The notes under the pieces: model-generated | Databases searched by the model: none | Seen by the model: the letters and a program-made list of their open reading frames with translations, nothing else | What the model was told of the DNA's origin: nothing | Part shown: positions 1 to 6,671 of the stretch, piece by piece | How the letters are laid out: every line of letters starts with the position of its first letter | How positions within the stretch are numbered: the first letter of the stretch is position 1 | NCBI GenBank assembly: GCA_949294335.1 | Contig: CASFGO010000013.1 | Location: forward strand, 1-64,000 | Direction: 5' to 3' | Length of the DNA stretch: 64,000 bases | From: an uncultured bacterium | GTDB taxonomy: Bacteria > Cyanobacteriota > Vampirovibrionia > Gastranaerophilales > Gastranaerophilaceae | Position numbers and translations under genes: made by a program

Positions 1-143
1 TCTACCAACGAACCCAATGACAAGTTAATAATTTAAGCCGCAATAGCTCCCTTGAGGAGCGAGAGCGACGGGGTTAGAAATCGTAGAGCAAGGCTCTACC
101 AACAACCCAGATGACAAGTTAATAATTTAAGCCGCAATAGCTC
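1..143. repeat. 49-bp direct repeat carrying a broken tRNA-Phe 5' half
   Basis: Bases 1-49 and 95-143 are near-identical 49-base copies, differing by one compensating insertion/deletion. Each ends in the first 13 bases of tRNA-Phe (37-49 and 131-143). In the first copy the tRNA sequence breaks off in the D loop, runs through a foreign segment with a gctcc/ggagc hairpin, and resumes as tRNA-like gtagagcaagg at 83-93 before the second repeat starts. This is a tandem duplication in which only the second copy remains an intact tRNA gene. Confidence 0.85.
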
Positions 144-206
144 AGTTGGTAGAGCAAGGGACTGAAAATCCCTGTGTCCTTGGTTCAATTCCGAGTTGCG
201 GCACCA
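131..206 (+). tRNA. tRNA-Phe (anticodon GAA), CCA encoded
   Basis: A complete cloverleaf can be drawn by hand. The acceptor stem is 131-137 with 196-202. The D stem is 140-143 with 152-155. The anticodon stem is 157-161 with 169-173, and its 7-base loop has GAA at 164-166. The T stem is 179-183 with 191-195 around loop ttcaatt. The discriminator A is at 203 and CCA at 204-206 is genomically encoded. A rho-independent terminator follows at once. Partial copies of this gene surround it, so the locus has been duplicated or used as an integration site. Confidence 0.97.
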
Positions 207-212
207 TTTTTT

Positions 213-240
213 AAAAAGAACCTTTCGAGGTTCTTTTTTT
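213..240 (+). terminator. Terminator of tRNA-Phe
   Basis: An 8-bp stem (aagaacct 216-223, aggttctt 228-235) with a TTCG tetraloop is followed by a T run. Near-copies of this terminator follow both downstream tRNA 3'-end remnants. Confidence 0.9.
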
Positions 241-277
241 ATTGCGTTCAATCGGACACTACGGAGCAAAGCTCCGA

Positions 278-377
278 GTCCTTGGTTCCCTCTCGTGAAA
301 CAACACTTAGTTATTTCACTCGGCAGAGTGAGTTGCGGCACCATTTTTAAAAAGAGAACCTTTCGGGGTTCTTTTTT
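278..377 (+). pseudogene. tRNA-Phe 3' remnant, copy B, with terminator copy
   Basis: Bases 278-288 match the variable loop and T stem of the tRNA. The T loop is then interrupted by about 41 bases containing a gtgaaa/tttcac hairpin. The sequence resumes as the 14-base tRNA 3' end including CCA at 330-343. A diverged copy of the terminator follows at 349-377, then the same attgcgttcaa tail that follows the intact gene. It cannot fold as a tRNA. Confidence 0.85.
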
Positions 378-390
378 ATTGCGTTCAAGT

Positions 391-420
391 AGATTGTTGG
401 GTTTCACCCAACCTACAACT
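391..420. repeat. Short palindromic repeat, copy 1
   Basis: A gttgggtttcacccaac-type hairpin followed by ctacaact. The same unit recurs at about 1117-1146 behind tRNA remnant copy C. It resembles short intergenic palindromes that are common in cyanobacterial and other bacterial genomes. Confidence 0.6.
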
Positions 421-475
421 ATTTGGAATATATAATCTTTTGTAATTCATAGATATATTTTAGCATATATTAAAA

Positions 476-504
476 GATGCGGTAAATCACAGATTTACCA
501 CATC
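476..504. repeat. GATGYGGTAAATC palindrome, left copy
   Basis: An inverted repeat of 13-base arms (476-488 and 492-504, one G-T type difference) around a 3-base loop. A perfect version lies at 942-970, so the small gene at 548-868 is bracketed by the two palindromes. Confidence 0.75.
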
Positions 505-547
505 CTACAAACTGTTCTCTTAATTTATATTGTTTTTGCGGATAAGC

Positions 548-868
548 TTATTTTATTTGGTCTAAATTAAGCTTTTTTATTGAAATTTTGTCTTCAGAAT
601 TTATGCTGACAATTGCATCTTTATATTTATCTGCAAAAATGCAAGCTTTTTGCACTACATAGTAAGGACAGTTTGTTACGTATGCCTCACCGCCATTAGA
701 GATATGTGTAATTCCAGAATTTTGGTATCCACGTTCATCTACATTTGCATTTGTAACGATTATTGAGTTTGTGTTAAATGTTGTTGGCTCGTATTTGTCA
801 TATTTAACAGGGCTTGCAGAAACTTCAATATATCCTTTAAAAGATGGTGTAATAGGCCTGATTTGCAT
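548..868 (-). CDS. Small FKG-motif protein, unknown
   Basis: A 106-residue protein I cannot assign to a family. It has a clear Shine-Dalgarno (AAGGAG) 7 nt before the ATG. F10-K11-G12 sits near the start, as in about ten other proteins of the window, and there is no signal peptide or membrane segment. A PYYVVQK segment at about residue 68 resembles PYYVRQK in the FKG protein at 3415-4080, so the two may be distant relatives. The gene lies between two identical-type palindromes and between two tRNA-Phe 3' remnants. This suggests it arrived as, or moves with, a small cassette. Confidence 0.7.
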   Translation of the reverse strand: MQIRPITPSFKGYIEVSASPVKYDKYEPTTFNTNSIIVTNANVDERGYQNSGITHISNGGEAYVTNCPYYVVQKACIFADKYKDAIVSINSEDKISIKKLNLDQIK

Positions 869-941
869 ATTTTGTACTCCTTTTTTATTTACACTTAACT
901 AAAACTCCTGAAAAATATTTTTTGCTATTAATAGCAAGTAG

Positions 942-970
942 GATGTGGTAAATCTTTGATTTACCACATC
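942..970. repeat. GATGTGGTAAATC palindrome, right copy
   Basis: A perfect inverted repeat: 13-base arms 942-954 and 958-970 with a TTT loop. It pairs with the element at 476-504 and abuts tRNA remnant copy C. Confidence 0.8.
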
Positions 971-973
971 AAA

Positions 974-1090
974 ACTGAAAATCCCTGTATCCTTGGTTCC
1001 CTCTCGCAAAACAACACTTAGTTGTTTCACTCGGCAGAGTGAGTTGCGGCACCATTTTTAAAAAGAGAACCTTTCGTGGTTCTTTTTTTA
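974..1090 (+). pseudogene. tRNA-Phe remnant, copy C, with terminator copy
   Basis: Bases 974-999 match the anticodon arm through T stem of tRNA-Phe, including the GAA anticodon. The T loop is interrupted at 1000-1040 by the same ~41-base insert as copy B; here its core is a perfect AAACAAC/GTTGTTT hairpin (1009-1027). The tRNA 3' end with CCA returns at 1041-1054, followed by a terminator copy at about 1060-1090. The shared insert shows that copies B and C descend from one event. Confidence 0.87.
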
Positions 1091-1146
1091 TTGCGTTCAA
1101 TCGGACACTTCGGAGTAGATTATTGGGTTTCACCCAACCTACAACT
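1091..1146. repeat. Mosaic tail behind copy C with palindromic repeat, copy 2
   Basis: This stretch combines the tail found after the intact tRNA (attgcgttcaatcggacact) with the palindrome found after copy B (ttgggtttcacccaacctac). The three loci therefore share modules in different combinations. The rest of the non-coding stretch up to 1219 shows nothing further. Confidence 0.7.
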
Positions 1147-1219
1147 AAGCTGATTGAGCAGGTTGTTATTTTACATCTGATTTACTAATTGTTGTATAAT
1201 ATTTTTATATAATTGAATT

Positions 1220-1260
1220 TTATAACAATCTTTGTTATAATTCATATATATATTGTTATA
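1220..1260 (+). promoter_or_regulatory. Probable autoregulatory operator of the toxin-antitoxin pair
   Basis: TTATAAC (1220-1226) is inverted as GTTATAA (1234-1240), and TATAACAAT (1221-1229) is inverted again as ATTGTTATA (1252-1260), directly upstream of the antitoxin gene. Ribbon-helix-helix antitoxins typically bind such palindromes to repress their own operon. Binding here is inferred. Confidence 0.5.
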
Positions 1261-1273
1261 AATGAGGTATTAT

Positions 1274-1510
1274 ATGAATATTTCTTTAACTCCAGCATTG
1301 GAAAAATTTGTAAATGATAAAGTTGCATCCGGTTTATATAATTCTGTTAGCGAAGTAATTAGAGAAGCTATTAGGTTGTTAATTTCTAAAGAAGGGATTT
1401 CGCAAGAAGATTTAGTTCGCTTGAATAGAGATATTGAAGAAGGACTAAATGACACAACCGTTTTAGATGGACGCGAAACAATGAAAAATTTAATGAGTAA
1501 GTATGAATAA
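1274..1510 (+). CDS. Ribbon-helix-helix antitoxin, ParD-like
   Basis: The protein of about 78 residues opens with the ParD/CC2985-type pattern: a short beta strand (MNISLTP), then two helices with S-V-S-E-V-I-R-E-A-I. It would bind DNA as a dimer, and its acidic C-terminal half would neutralise the toxin encoded next. I start it at 1274, not the in-frame ATG at 1262, because GAGG at 1264-1267 is correctly spaced for 1274. It overlaps the toxin gene by 8 nt, the normal antitoxin-first arrangement. The pair lies just behind a tRNA-Phe remnant, which suggests acquisition. Confidence 0.88.
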   Translation: MNISLTPALEKFVNDKVASGLYNSVSEVIREAIRLLISKEGISQEDLVRLNRDIEEGLNDTTVLDGRETMKNLMSKYE

Positions 1511-1799
1511 AGCTTATAAAATTAAGAGTAAGGCTTTAGAAGACATAACAATTATTGCTGACCGTATTAGAGAAGATAATGAGAAAGCTGCATTAAAATT
1601 TGTTCAAGTTTTATATGAAACTTTTGATAAACTCGCTAAATTTCCGAATTTAGGAATTTCAAGAAAAGATTTTACATACAAAGATGTTAGATTTTTTGTT
1701 GTAAAAAAACATTATCTTGTAGTCTACAATCTTGAAAATGATTGTATTTGTATTTTAAGAGTATTGTCATCATATCAAAATATTTGTGCTTTGTTATAA
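1503..1799 (+). CDS. RelE/ParE-family toxin
   Basis: A 98-residue basic protein with the ParE/RelE layout: an N-terminal strand (YKIKSKALEDI), two helices with KALEDI and AALKFVQVLYETFDKLAKFPNLG, then the strands DVRFFVVKKHYLVVYNLE and ILRVLSS. The F-P-x-x-G turn and the V-x-x-Y-L-V-V-Y strand are typical. Family members inhibit gyrase (ParE) or cleave mRNA on the ribosome (RelE); the sequence alone does not decide which. It is translationally coupled to the upstream antitoxin. Confidence 0.87.
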   Translation: MNKAYKIKSKALEDITIIADRIREDNEKAALKFVQVLYETFDKLAKFPNLGISRKDFTYKDVRFFVVKKHYLVVYNLENDCICILRVLSSYQNICALL

Positions 1800-1898
1800 T
1801 TTTTTCATTTGAATATTTTTACACAAAAAGTTAAACTTTTGATTTTGAATAATCAATCTTTGTGTTAATTTTTCTCAAACCGACTATTAATTTACAAT

Positions 1899-1936
1899 GG
1901 CACCATTTTTAAAAAGAGTCTTCGGACTCTTTTTTT
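1899..1936 (+). terminator. Terminator behind a ggcacca tRNA-end trace
   Basis: An 8-bp stem (1913-1920 and 1925-1932) with a TTCG loop and T run, preceded by ggcaccattttt. That is the same junction as the tRNA 3' end and its terminator. It can end the toxin-antitoxin transcript and is the last visible trace of the tRNA-derived repeats. Confidence 0.75.
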
Positions 1937-1969
1937 ATTTACTAAGAATATTTAATAAATAAAATAAAA

Positions 1970-2056
1970 TTATCACTCGGAGGGTGAATCATTCGTTGAA
2001 ATGATAAGCTGGATAAGAGGTAGGCTGAGATGTCTATTTCTTATCCAGCTTTTTAG
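1970..2056 (+). ncRNA. Candidate structured RNA or attenuator upstream of 2089
   Basis: A 12-bp perfect stem (2007-2018 and 2039-2050) encloses a 20-base loop and runs into TTTTTA. Upstream, cactcggagggtg could form another small hairpin. This could be a small RNA ending in its own terminator or a 5' leader element for the next gene. I recognise no known riboswitch or RNA family. The remaining bases between 1937 and 2088 show nothing else. Confidence 0.35.
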
Positions 2057-2088
2057 TTATAAACAATAATTTAATTAGGGATATCAAC

Positions 2089-2388
2089 ATGCAAAATATA
2101 CAAATTAGCTTTAAGCAAAATTTTAATACTAGACAAGAAAGAACTAAAATCTCAAACAAAACTCAAAAAGCATTAACAACAACTACTGCTTGGTTTACAT
2201 TTGGAGTTGGCTTAGATTTTGTCAGCAGAAAATGTCAAATTTTTAAATCACCAACCCAAAATTCTATTTTTATCAATTCAATTATTGCATCAACTGCAGG
2301 ATTGGGACCTATTTTTCAGAAGTATTCAATAATAAAAGTAAAAAATAATATTAAAACTCTAATATCGAAACATCATTTTTTTAGTTAA
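2089..2388 (+). CDS. Small FK-motif protein with hydrophobic segments
   Basis: A 99-residue protein of unknown function preceded by AGGGA. It starts MQNIQISFK, with F8-K9 placed like the FKG motif of other proteins here. Two moderately hydrophobic stretches (about residues 28-46 and 63-77) could be membrane segments separated by a short linker. The C-terminal tail is basic. It lies just downstream of a strong hairpin. Confidence 0.6.
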   Translation: MQNIQISFKQNFNTRQERTKISNKTQKALTTTTAWFTFGVGLDFVSRKCQIFKSPTQNSIFINSIIASTAGLGPIFQKYSIIKVKNNIKTLISKHHFFS

Positions 2389-2436
2389 ATCTTTAAAGTA
2401 TAAATTTTAATGCTAAAATTAATTGAGGAGTTCAAC

Positions 2437-2916
2437 ATGTTTAGAGAAATGAGACGAAAAAAACAACAACTATCTTTTGAAGAATGCCAAGAAGTCTTGA
2501 GTAATGAAGTAAGAGGTGTTTTATCTGTTATTGGTGATAATGGTTATCCTTATGGAATCCCTATAAACTACAAATATTCAGCAAAAGAAAATAAAATTTA
2601 TTTTCACGGAGCAAAAGAAGGACACAAAATAGATTCAATAAATAAAAATGATAAAGTTTCTTTTACTGTTTATGAAAGAGGTGTTCCAATCGAATCTAAA
2701 AGAGGTTTAAATGTCAGAAGTGTAATCATTTTTGGCCGTATAAAAATTGTTAAAGATAAAGAAACAACTTTAAACATATGCCGTAATATAAGTCGTCAAT
2801 TTGATTTTGCTGACAAAGAATTCATTGAAGAAGAAATCAAAAAATTTGCAAATGCAGTTATGTGTTTGGAATTAATCCCAGAACATATTACTGGTAAACT
2901 TATAAACGAAAGCTAA
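2437..2916 (+). CDS. NimA-type pyridoxamine 5'-phosphate oxidase-like flavoprotein
   Basis: A split-barrel flavin-binding protein of about 159 residues related to NimA/5-nitroimidazole reductases. Visible family features are MFREMRRKKQ at the start, a conserved early segment VRGVLSVIGDNGYPYGIPINY, then FHGAKEGHKID and VSFTVYER. Relatives reduce nitroimidazoles or bind FMN, but substrates in gut anaerobes are mostly unknown. I start at 2437 because GAGGAG sits just ahead of it; an in-frame ATG at 2410 lacks a ribosome site. It appears to be a single-gene unit. Confidence 0.87.
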   Translation: MFREMRRKKQQLSFEECQEVLSNEVRGVLSVIGDNGYPYGIPINYKYSAKENKIYFHGAKEGHKIDSINKNDKVSFTVYERGVPIESKRGLNVRSVIIFGRIKIVKDKETTLNICRNISRQFDFADKEFIEEEIKKFANAVMCLELIPEHITGKLINES

Positions 2917-2994
2917 GTTTTATTTTTTAACTATTACAATTATTGTCACTTTTTATACAAAATTAAAATTTATTTTTCTTATTAATATGTATAA

Positions 2995-3258
2995 TTAATC
3001 ATGAGTATATATATTATAATCTTTTTTTATAAAACCTAATTTTTGACCTAATTTTATATATTTGTCAGCTATAAACGTCCTTATAGGATTAGGCTTCTTA
3101 ATACTTCCTCTTTGTTGCATTAATTTTAGTTGTTCATTCAAAGACAAATTAGTTAATTCATCCTTTGATAATTTTGTAGTTTTTGAAATTTTTTTCAAAG
3201 TTTTATCTTGTAGTTTATATTTAATTGTTGAAAAATTACCAATATGGACAGATTTCAT
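2995..3258 (-). CDS. Small basic protein, unknown
   Basis: 87 residues, lysine-rich, preceded by AAGGGAT at a proper distance. A helix-turn pattern (KTTKLSKDELTNLSLNEQLKLMQQRG) could be structural or DNA-contacting, but I see no defined family. The start MKSVHIGNFS carries an NFS that loosely resembles the N-terminal motif of its neighbours. No signal peptide or membrane segment. Confidence 0.55.
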   Translation of the reverse strand: MKSVHIGNFSTIKYKLQDKTLKKISKTTKLSKDELTNLSLNEQLKLMQQRGSIKKPNPIRTFIADKYIKLGQKLGFIKKDYNIYTHD

Positions 3259-3414
3259 AATATCCCTTATTCTTTAGATACACTATTTAATTTTAAAAAG
3301 AATAAAAGATTTATTCAATAGAAAAAATATAAATATTAACTTATATTATTAATCGCAAATTATTTTTTTTTGAGTTTTATAACTTAATATAATTAATTAA
3401 TGGAGTAAATCTCA

Positions 3415-4080
3415 ATGAATATTTTGGCTATTAATCAAACATATAAATTACAAACGCCACAAATAAAATCTCAACCAACTTTTAAAGGAAATAGATTTTA
3501 TACCTTAGAAGAAGTCAACAAAGCATCAACAGTATCACCTAAAGATGTTATAGAAGGAGTCGAAAAATTAACAAAAAAAATTAAATTCTTAAATAAAATA
3601 CTTGGAGAAAATGACAAAACAGTACAACCTGTAGCAGCTCCAATTGGCGATGCCATTGTATTCATAAATATGGACAAAACAACAAAAGGAAAAACAAAAA
3701 TAAATTTATTCGCTGATACAAAAGGCCATATATATGAACCAACTGATAAACTTGATCAATTTATAAAAATTGATAATCCTTATTATGTAAGACAAAAACT
3801 AGATATAGTTATATCGGATAAAGATGGCAGGATGAGCGAAGGAGCAATTAAACCTTTAAATGGGACTTATACTCATTTTGAAAGAAATAATAAGACAGGT
3901 AAACGTAAAGCCATTAGTGAATACTTTTATTTAGTCCCTAATGTAAGAGAATGTTCTGAACAAAACGAAAAAGTGAAAAATTTTGGAGAAGATAAAACTT
4001 CTATTACAATAAATGATATATTTTTTAAAATATTTTCTGATTTATCATTAGTAAAACCTAAAATTAATCTAACTAAATAA
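3415..4080 (+). CDS. FKG-motif protein, unknown
   Basis: A 221-residue protein with GGAG ahead of the ATG. A disordered-looking N-terminal stretch rich in N, Q, T and P leads to F23-K24-G25. A helical part (about 30-65) follows, then a strand-rich domain (about 70-190). NPYYVRQK near residue 122 resembles a segment in the small FKG protein at 548-868. No signal peptide, no catalytic motif recognised. It is followed after 36 nt by a metallophosphoesterase gene that has its own promoter. Confidence 0.7.
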   Translation: MNILAINQTYKLQTPQIKSQPTFKGNRFYTLEEVNKASTVSPKDVIEGVEKLTKKIKFLNKILGENDKTVQPVAAPIGDAIVFINMDKTTKGKTKINLFADTKGHIYEPTDKLDQFIKIDNPYYVRQKLDIVISDKDGRMSEGAIKPLNGTYTHFERNNKTGKRKAISEYFYLVPNVRECSEQNEKVKNFGEDKTSITINDIFFKIFSDLSLVKPKINLTK

Positions 4081-4101
4081 AATATATAATATTAATATTT
4101 A

Positions 4102-4110
4102 TGCTAATAT
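4102..4110 (+). promoter_or_regulatory. Extended -10 (TGc-TAATAT) for a leaderless metallophosphoesterase gene
   Basis: TG at 4102-4103 and TAATAT at 4105-4110 end exactly 6 nt before the ATG at 4117, with no Shine-Dalgarno. Transcription should start at or next to the start codon. Confidence 0.6.
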
Positions 4111-4116
4111 AAAAAA

Positions 4117-5004
4117 ATGAAAAACATATTTATATTATTTGTCATAATATTATTATTTGTTTATTCAGGATATGTTGAACCGAATTTATTAGTATACAAA
4201 AATCAAAATATTTATGCTCAAAATTGGAATAAAAATTTAGACGGATTTAAAATTGCAGTAATATCTGATTTGCATATAGGCACTGCCAATATCGATTGTA
4301 ATAAAATAGATAAAATAACAAACAGAGTAAATAAAGAAACGCCTGATTTAATTGTTTTGTTAGGTGATTTTGATGCAAAATATATTGAATATTCAAATAT
4401 TCCAGAACAAAAAATTACTAATTCATTAAAAAAATTAAAAGCAAAATATGGTGTTTATGCAATATTAGGCAACCATGATTATGAACCTCCATATATCGTA
4501 AACAGAATTCTTAAAAACTCAAATATTAAACTATTAGAAAATGAAAGTGTATATCTTTATTGTGGAATTAGAATTGTTGGTTTAAAAGATTTATGGCATT
4601 TTTCATTAAATCCTAGAGTGATTATTGGTAATATTAACCAACCAACAATTGTATTATCGCATAATCCGGATATATTTCCTCAAATACCACAAAATACAAG
4701 TTTAACACTTTGTGGACATACACATGGCGGAGAAATTTTTATTCCATATCTAGGTTCTCCATTTGTTCCTTCAAAATATCACCAAAGATATAGAAAAGGA
4801 TATATTGTAGAAAATAACAAACATTTATATGTATCAGGTGGCATTGCAACTCTTAGTAAATTTAGATTTTGCAACCCTCCAGAAGTTATATTTATAAATA
4901 TGTATAAGCAAACACCTGAAACAAAAATCGAAAACTTTAACAAAAATAAGGGAATTTCAAAAAATTATATACCTTACTATAGAAAAATTTTTAGTTTCAT
5001 ATAA
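4117..5004 (+). CDS. Membrane-anchored metallophosphoesterase (YkuE/YaeI-like)
   Basis: A 295-residue calcineurin-like phosphoesterase. An N-terminal hydrophobic segment (about 1-20) anchors it or acts as an uncleaved signal. The metal-binding blocks appear in order: SDLHIG (D51, H53), GDFD (D84), GNHDY (N119, H120), LSHNPD and GHTHGGE (H201, H203). Relatives such as YkuE act on the membrane surface, some on lipids such as UDP-diacylglucosamine; the exact substrate is open. It has no ribosome site and a -10 box 6 nt before the ATG, so it is probably leaderless. Confidence 0.88.
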   Translation: MKNIFILFVIILLFVYSGYVEPNLLVYKNQNIYAQNWNKNLDGFKIAVISDLHIGTANIDCNKIDKITNRVNKETPDLIVLLGDFDAKYIEYSNIPEQKITNSLKKLKAKYGVYAILGNHDYEPPYIVNRILKNSNIKLLENESVYLYCGIRIVGLKDLWHFSLNPRVIIGNINQPTIVLSHNPDIFPQIPQNTSLTLCGHTHGGEIFIPYLGSPFVPSKYHQRYRKGYIVENNKHLYVSGGIATLSKFRFCNPPEVIFINMYKQTPETKIENFNKNKGISKNYIPYYRKIFSFI

Positions 5005-5034
5005 AATATTTTTATACAAATATGGAGAGTGATT

Positions 5035-5391
5035 ATGAAAAAAATTCTAACAATTTTCGCAGCATTATTTACAACATTTCTAGCTACAACTAATTTATCT
5101 TTAGCCTATGAATATACTCAAGTTAGAGCAGAGCATATTCTGGTAAAAACACAAGCAGAAGCACAAAACCTTGAAAAAAGGATTGAAGATGGTGAGAGTT
5201 TTGAAGATTTAGCGAAAGAATATTCTCTATGTCCTTCTGGCAAAAATGGGGGAGATTTAGGCTACTTTGGTAGAGGGCAAATGGTTCCAGAATTTGAAAA
5301 ACCTAGCTTTGATATGGCGATAGGAGAAGTATCTGAACCTATTAAGACACAATTCGGATGGCATATTATAAAAGTTTTAGATAAAAAATAA
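5035..5391 (+). CDS. Exported parvulin-type peptidyl-prolyl isomerase
   Basis: A 118-residue protein: a cleavable signal peptide (MKKILTIFAALF... to about residue 24, ending LSLA) and one rotamase domain. The parvulin pattern is plain: R-A-x-H-I-L-V-K, FEDLAKEYSLCPSG, GGDLGYFGRGQMVPEFE, VSEPIKTQFGWHIIKV. It would catalyse proline isomerisation on envelope proteins. I choose the ATG at 5035, since GGAGAG at 5024-5029 serves it; the GTG at 5029 overlaps the ribosome site. A bidirectional terminator follows. Confidence 0.93.
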   Translation: MKKILTIFAALFTTFLATTNLSLAYEYTQVRAEHILVKTQAEAQNLEKRIEDGESFEDLAKEYSLCPSGKNGGDLGYFGRGQMVPEFEKPSFDMAIGEVSEPIKTQFGWHIIKVLDKK

Positions 5392-5404
5392 GATATTAGT
5401 CAAT

Positions 5405-5444
5405 AAAAAATAACCTTAGATTTTAAAATCTAAGGTTATTTTTT
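5405..5444. terminator. Bidirectional terminator
   Basis: A perfect 16-bp inverted repeat centred at 5424/5425, flanked by A and T runs. It ends both the parvulin gene and the convergent HNH-like gene, whose stop codon lies inside its right arm. Confidence 0.92.
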
Positions 5445-6479
5445 ATCCCAACGATGTTCATATTCTTCAATAGCTTTAGCTGCTTCATCTTCTGAATATT
5501 TATAAGCAGATAGACTTATCATTATTCTTCCTTCTGATTCTTCAAAAAGCTTTTTCTTCACTTTATAAGGATAAGTTTCATTTCCTTGCATATTACCTTT
5601 ATGTATTTCTCTTATTACGTCATCAATATACATTTGCATATATTGCGGAATTTTAGGATGTCGTTTTATGTACTCACATAGTCGCATATTTTCTCGATAA
5701 CGATTTCCACTTGCTGTTGTTAAAAGAAAGTTCCCAATACTATTTAAGCCACCATTCGATGCAGGAACAATATGTTCAATTGATCCTGTTGAGGCTATAA
5801 AAATACGTCTTACTATTTCTGTATGTGTTCGTTTTGAATACTTCACAACAAAAGCATTTTTACTACTTTCAGATGTCGGAAGAAATAGGGCTTTATTCTT
5901 TATCGTATTAAAAATTTCTCTCTCATTATCTTTGGGAATAAATTTTTCCAACGATTCAAGATATGTTTTCCGTTTAAAAGTATCCTGAGTAGATTTACTT
6001 AGAATTATTTGTCGACACCCTGTACTTTTACCACGTATTTCAAGAGCTGATTGAGGTGATAATCTTTTAGTCAGCATATCTACATCATCTAAAACTTCCA
6101 TTTCTTCAAGCTTTAGCTTTATAAGACAATTTGTTTTAAGCATTTTTAAACAGTTTTGCAAATTATCATCAGGATTAATTGATGCAAAATCTTTAAATAT
6201 AGCAAACATTGCTTTTTCTACAGGAAGCATATTTTTCTGATATTTAGAGAGTAATTCAACTGCATCTTCTGCATTTTTGCAATTTGCAAGATTCTTTTCA
6301 AATTCTTTTATTTTTTCACTCGGAATAATTTCAATCCCTCGATATGGACAAGTAATGTTCCTTAATTTTCTAAGAGGTTTGCCAGCAGATGTTTTACCCT
6401 CATAAGGGATATCGTAATAATAATGCAAATAATTTTGGGGAGTGATATGTTTTAAATCTTTTGAGGACATAACATCCAT
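5436..6479 (-). CDS. HNH-like nuclease domain protein, paralogue 1
   Basis: 347 residues, clearly paralogous to the gene at 44302-45366. Both contain LRKLRN/LKKLRN, PYxGI, NMLPVEK and FKRKT, and both have an HNH-like core. Here the core reads E-H-I-V-P-x-S-x-G-G-L-N-S-x-x-N-F (H236) and then N-R-Y-R-E-N-M. That matches the His-Asn-Asn/His pattern of HNH endonucleases without the zinc cysteines. A helical region of about 210 residues precedes it. Nuclease activity is inferred. No FKG motif is visible at this N-terminus, unlike the paralogue. The start has AGGA 5 nt upstream. Confidence 0.72.
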   Translation of the reverse strand: MDVMSSKDLKHITPQNYLHYYYDIPYEGKTSAGKPLRKLRNITCPYRGIEIIPSEKIKEFEKNLANCKNAEDAVELLSKYQKNMLPVEKAMFAIFKDFASINPDDNLQNCLKMLKTNCLIKLKLEEMEVLDDVDMLTKRLSPQSALEIRGKSTGCRQIILSKSTQDTFKRKTYLESLEKFIPKDNEREIFNTIKNKALFLPTSESSKNAFVVKYSKRTHTEIVRRIFIASTGSIEHIVPASNGGLNSIGNFLLTTASGNRYRENMRLCEYIKRHPKIPQYMQMYIDDVIREIHKGNMQGNETYPYKVKKKLFEESEGRIMISLSAYKYSEDEAAKAIEEYEHRWDKK

Positions 6480-6671
6480 TCTCTATCCTGTACACTATAA
6501 TGATAACAGATGTATCACCTCCCTGCAATACTAACTTATTTAACAAATTATAATTCTAACGAGTAGACAAAATTCAACCCCTACATTTACCCCTTTACCC
6601 CTTGCATTTACCTATTATATTTACCCCCTCCCTCTTGAATAGTTAGAAAAAAATAATATAATAATAATGTA
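6480..6671. other. Intergenic stretch with TTTACCCC-type repeats
   Basis: Between the divergent genes lies a pyrimidine-rich tract (about 6579-6634) with four spaced ttacc(c) units. No gene is visible. It may hold control sites for either gene. Confidence 0.4.

Noticed and set aside
37-93. A second functional tRNA-Phe
   Set aside because: The 5' half is followed by a foreign segment in the D loop, and no anticodon, T arm or 3' end follows before the next repeat.
96-435. Open frames on both strands across the tRNA-Phe and its 3' remnant
   Set aside because: They run through the tRNA and terminator copies, their codons reflect the repeats, and neither has a ribosome site.
6480-6671. Telomere-like or satellite array from the TTTACCCC units
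   Set aside because: There are only about four units, spaced unevenly and not in tandem.
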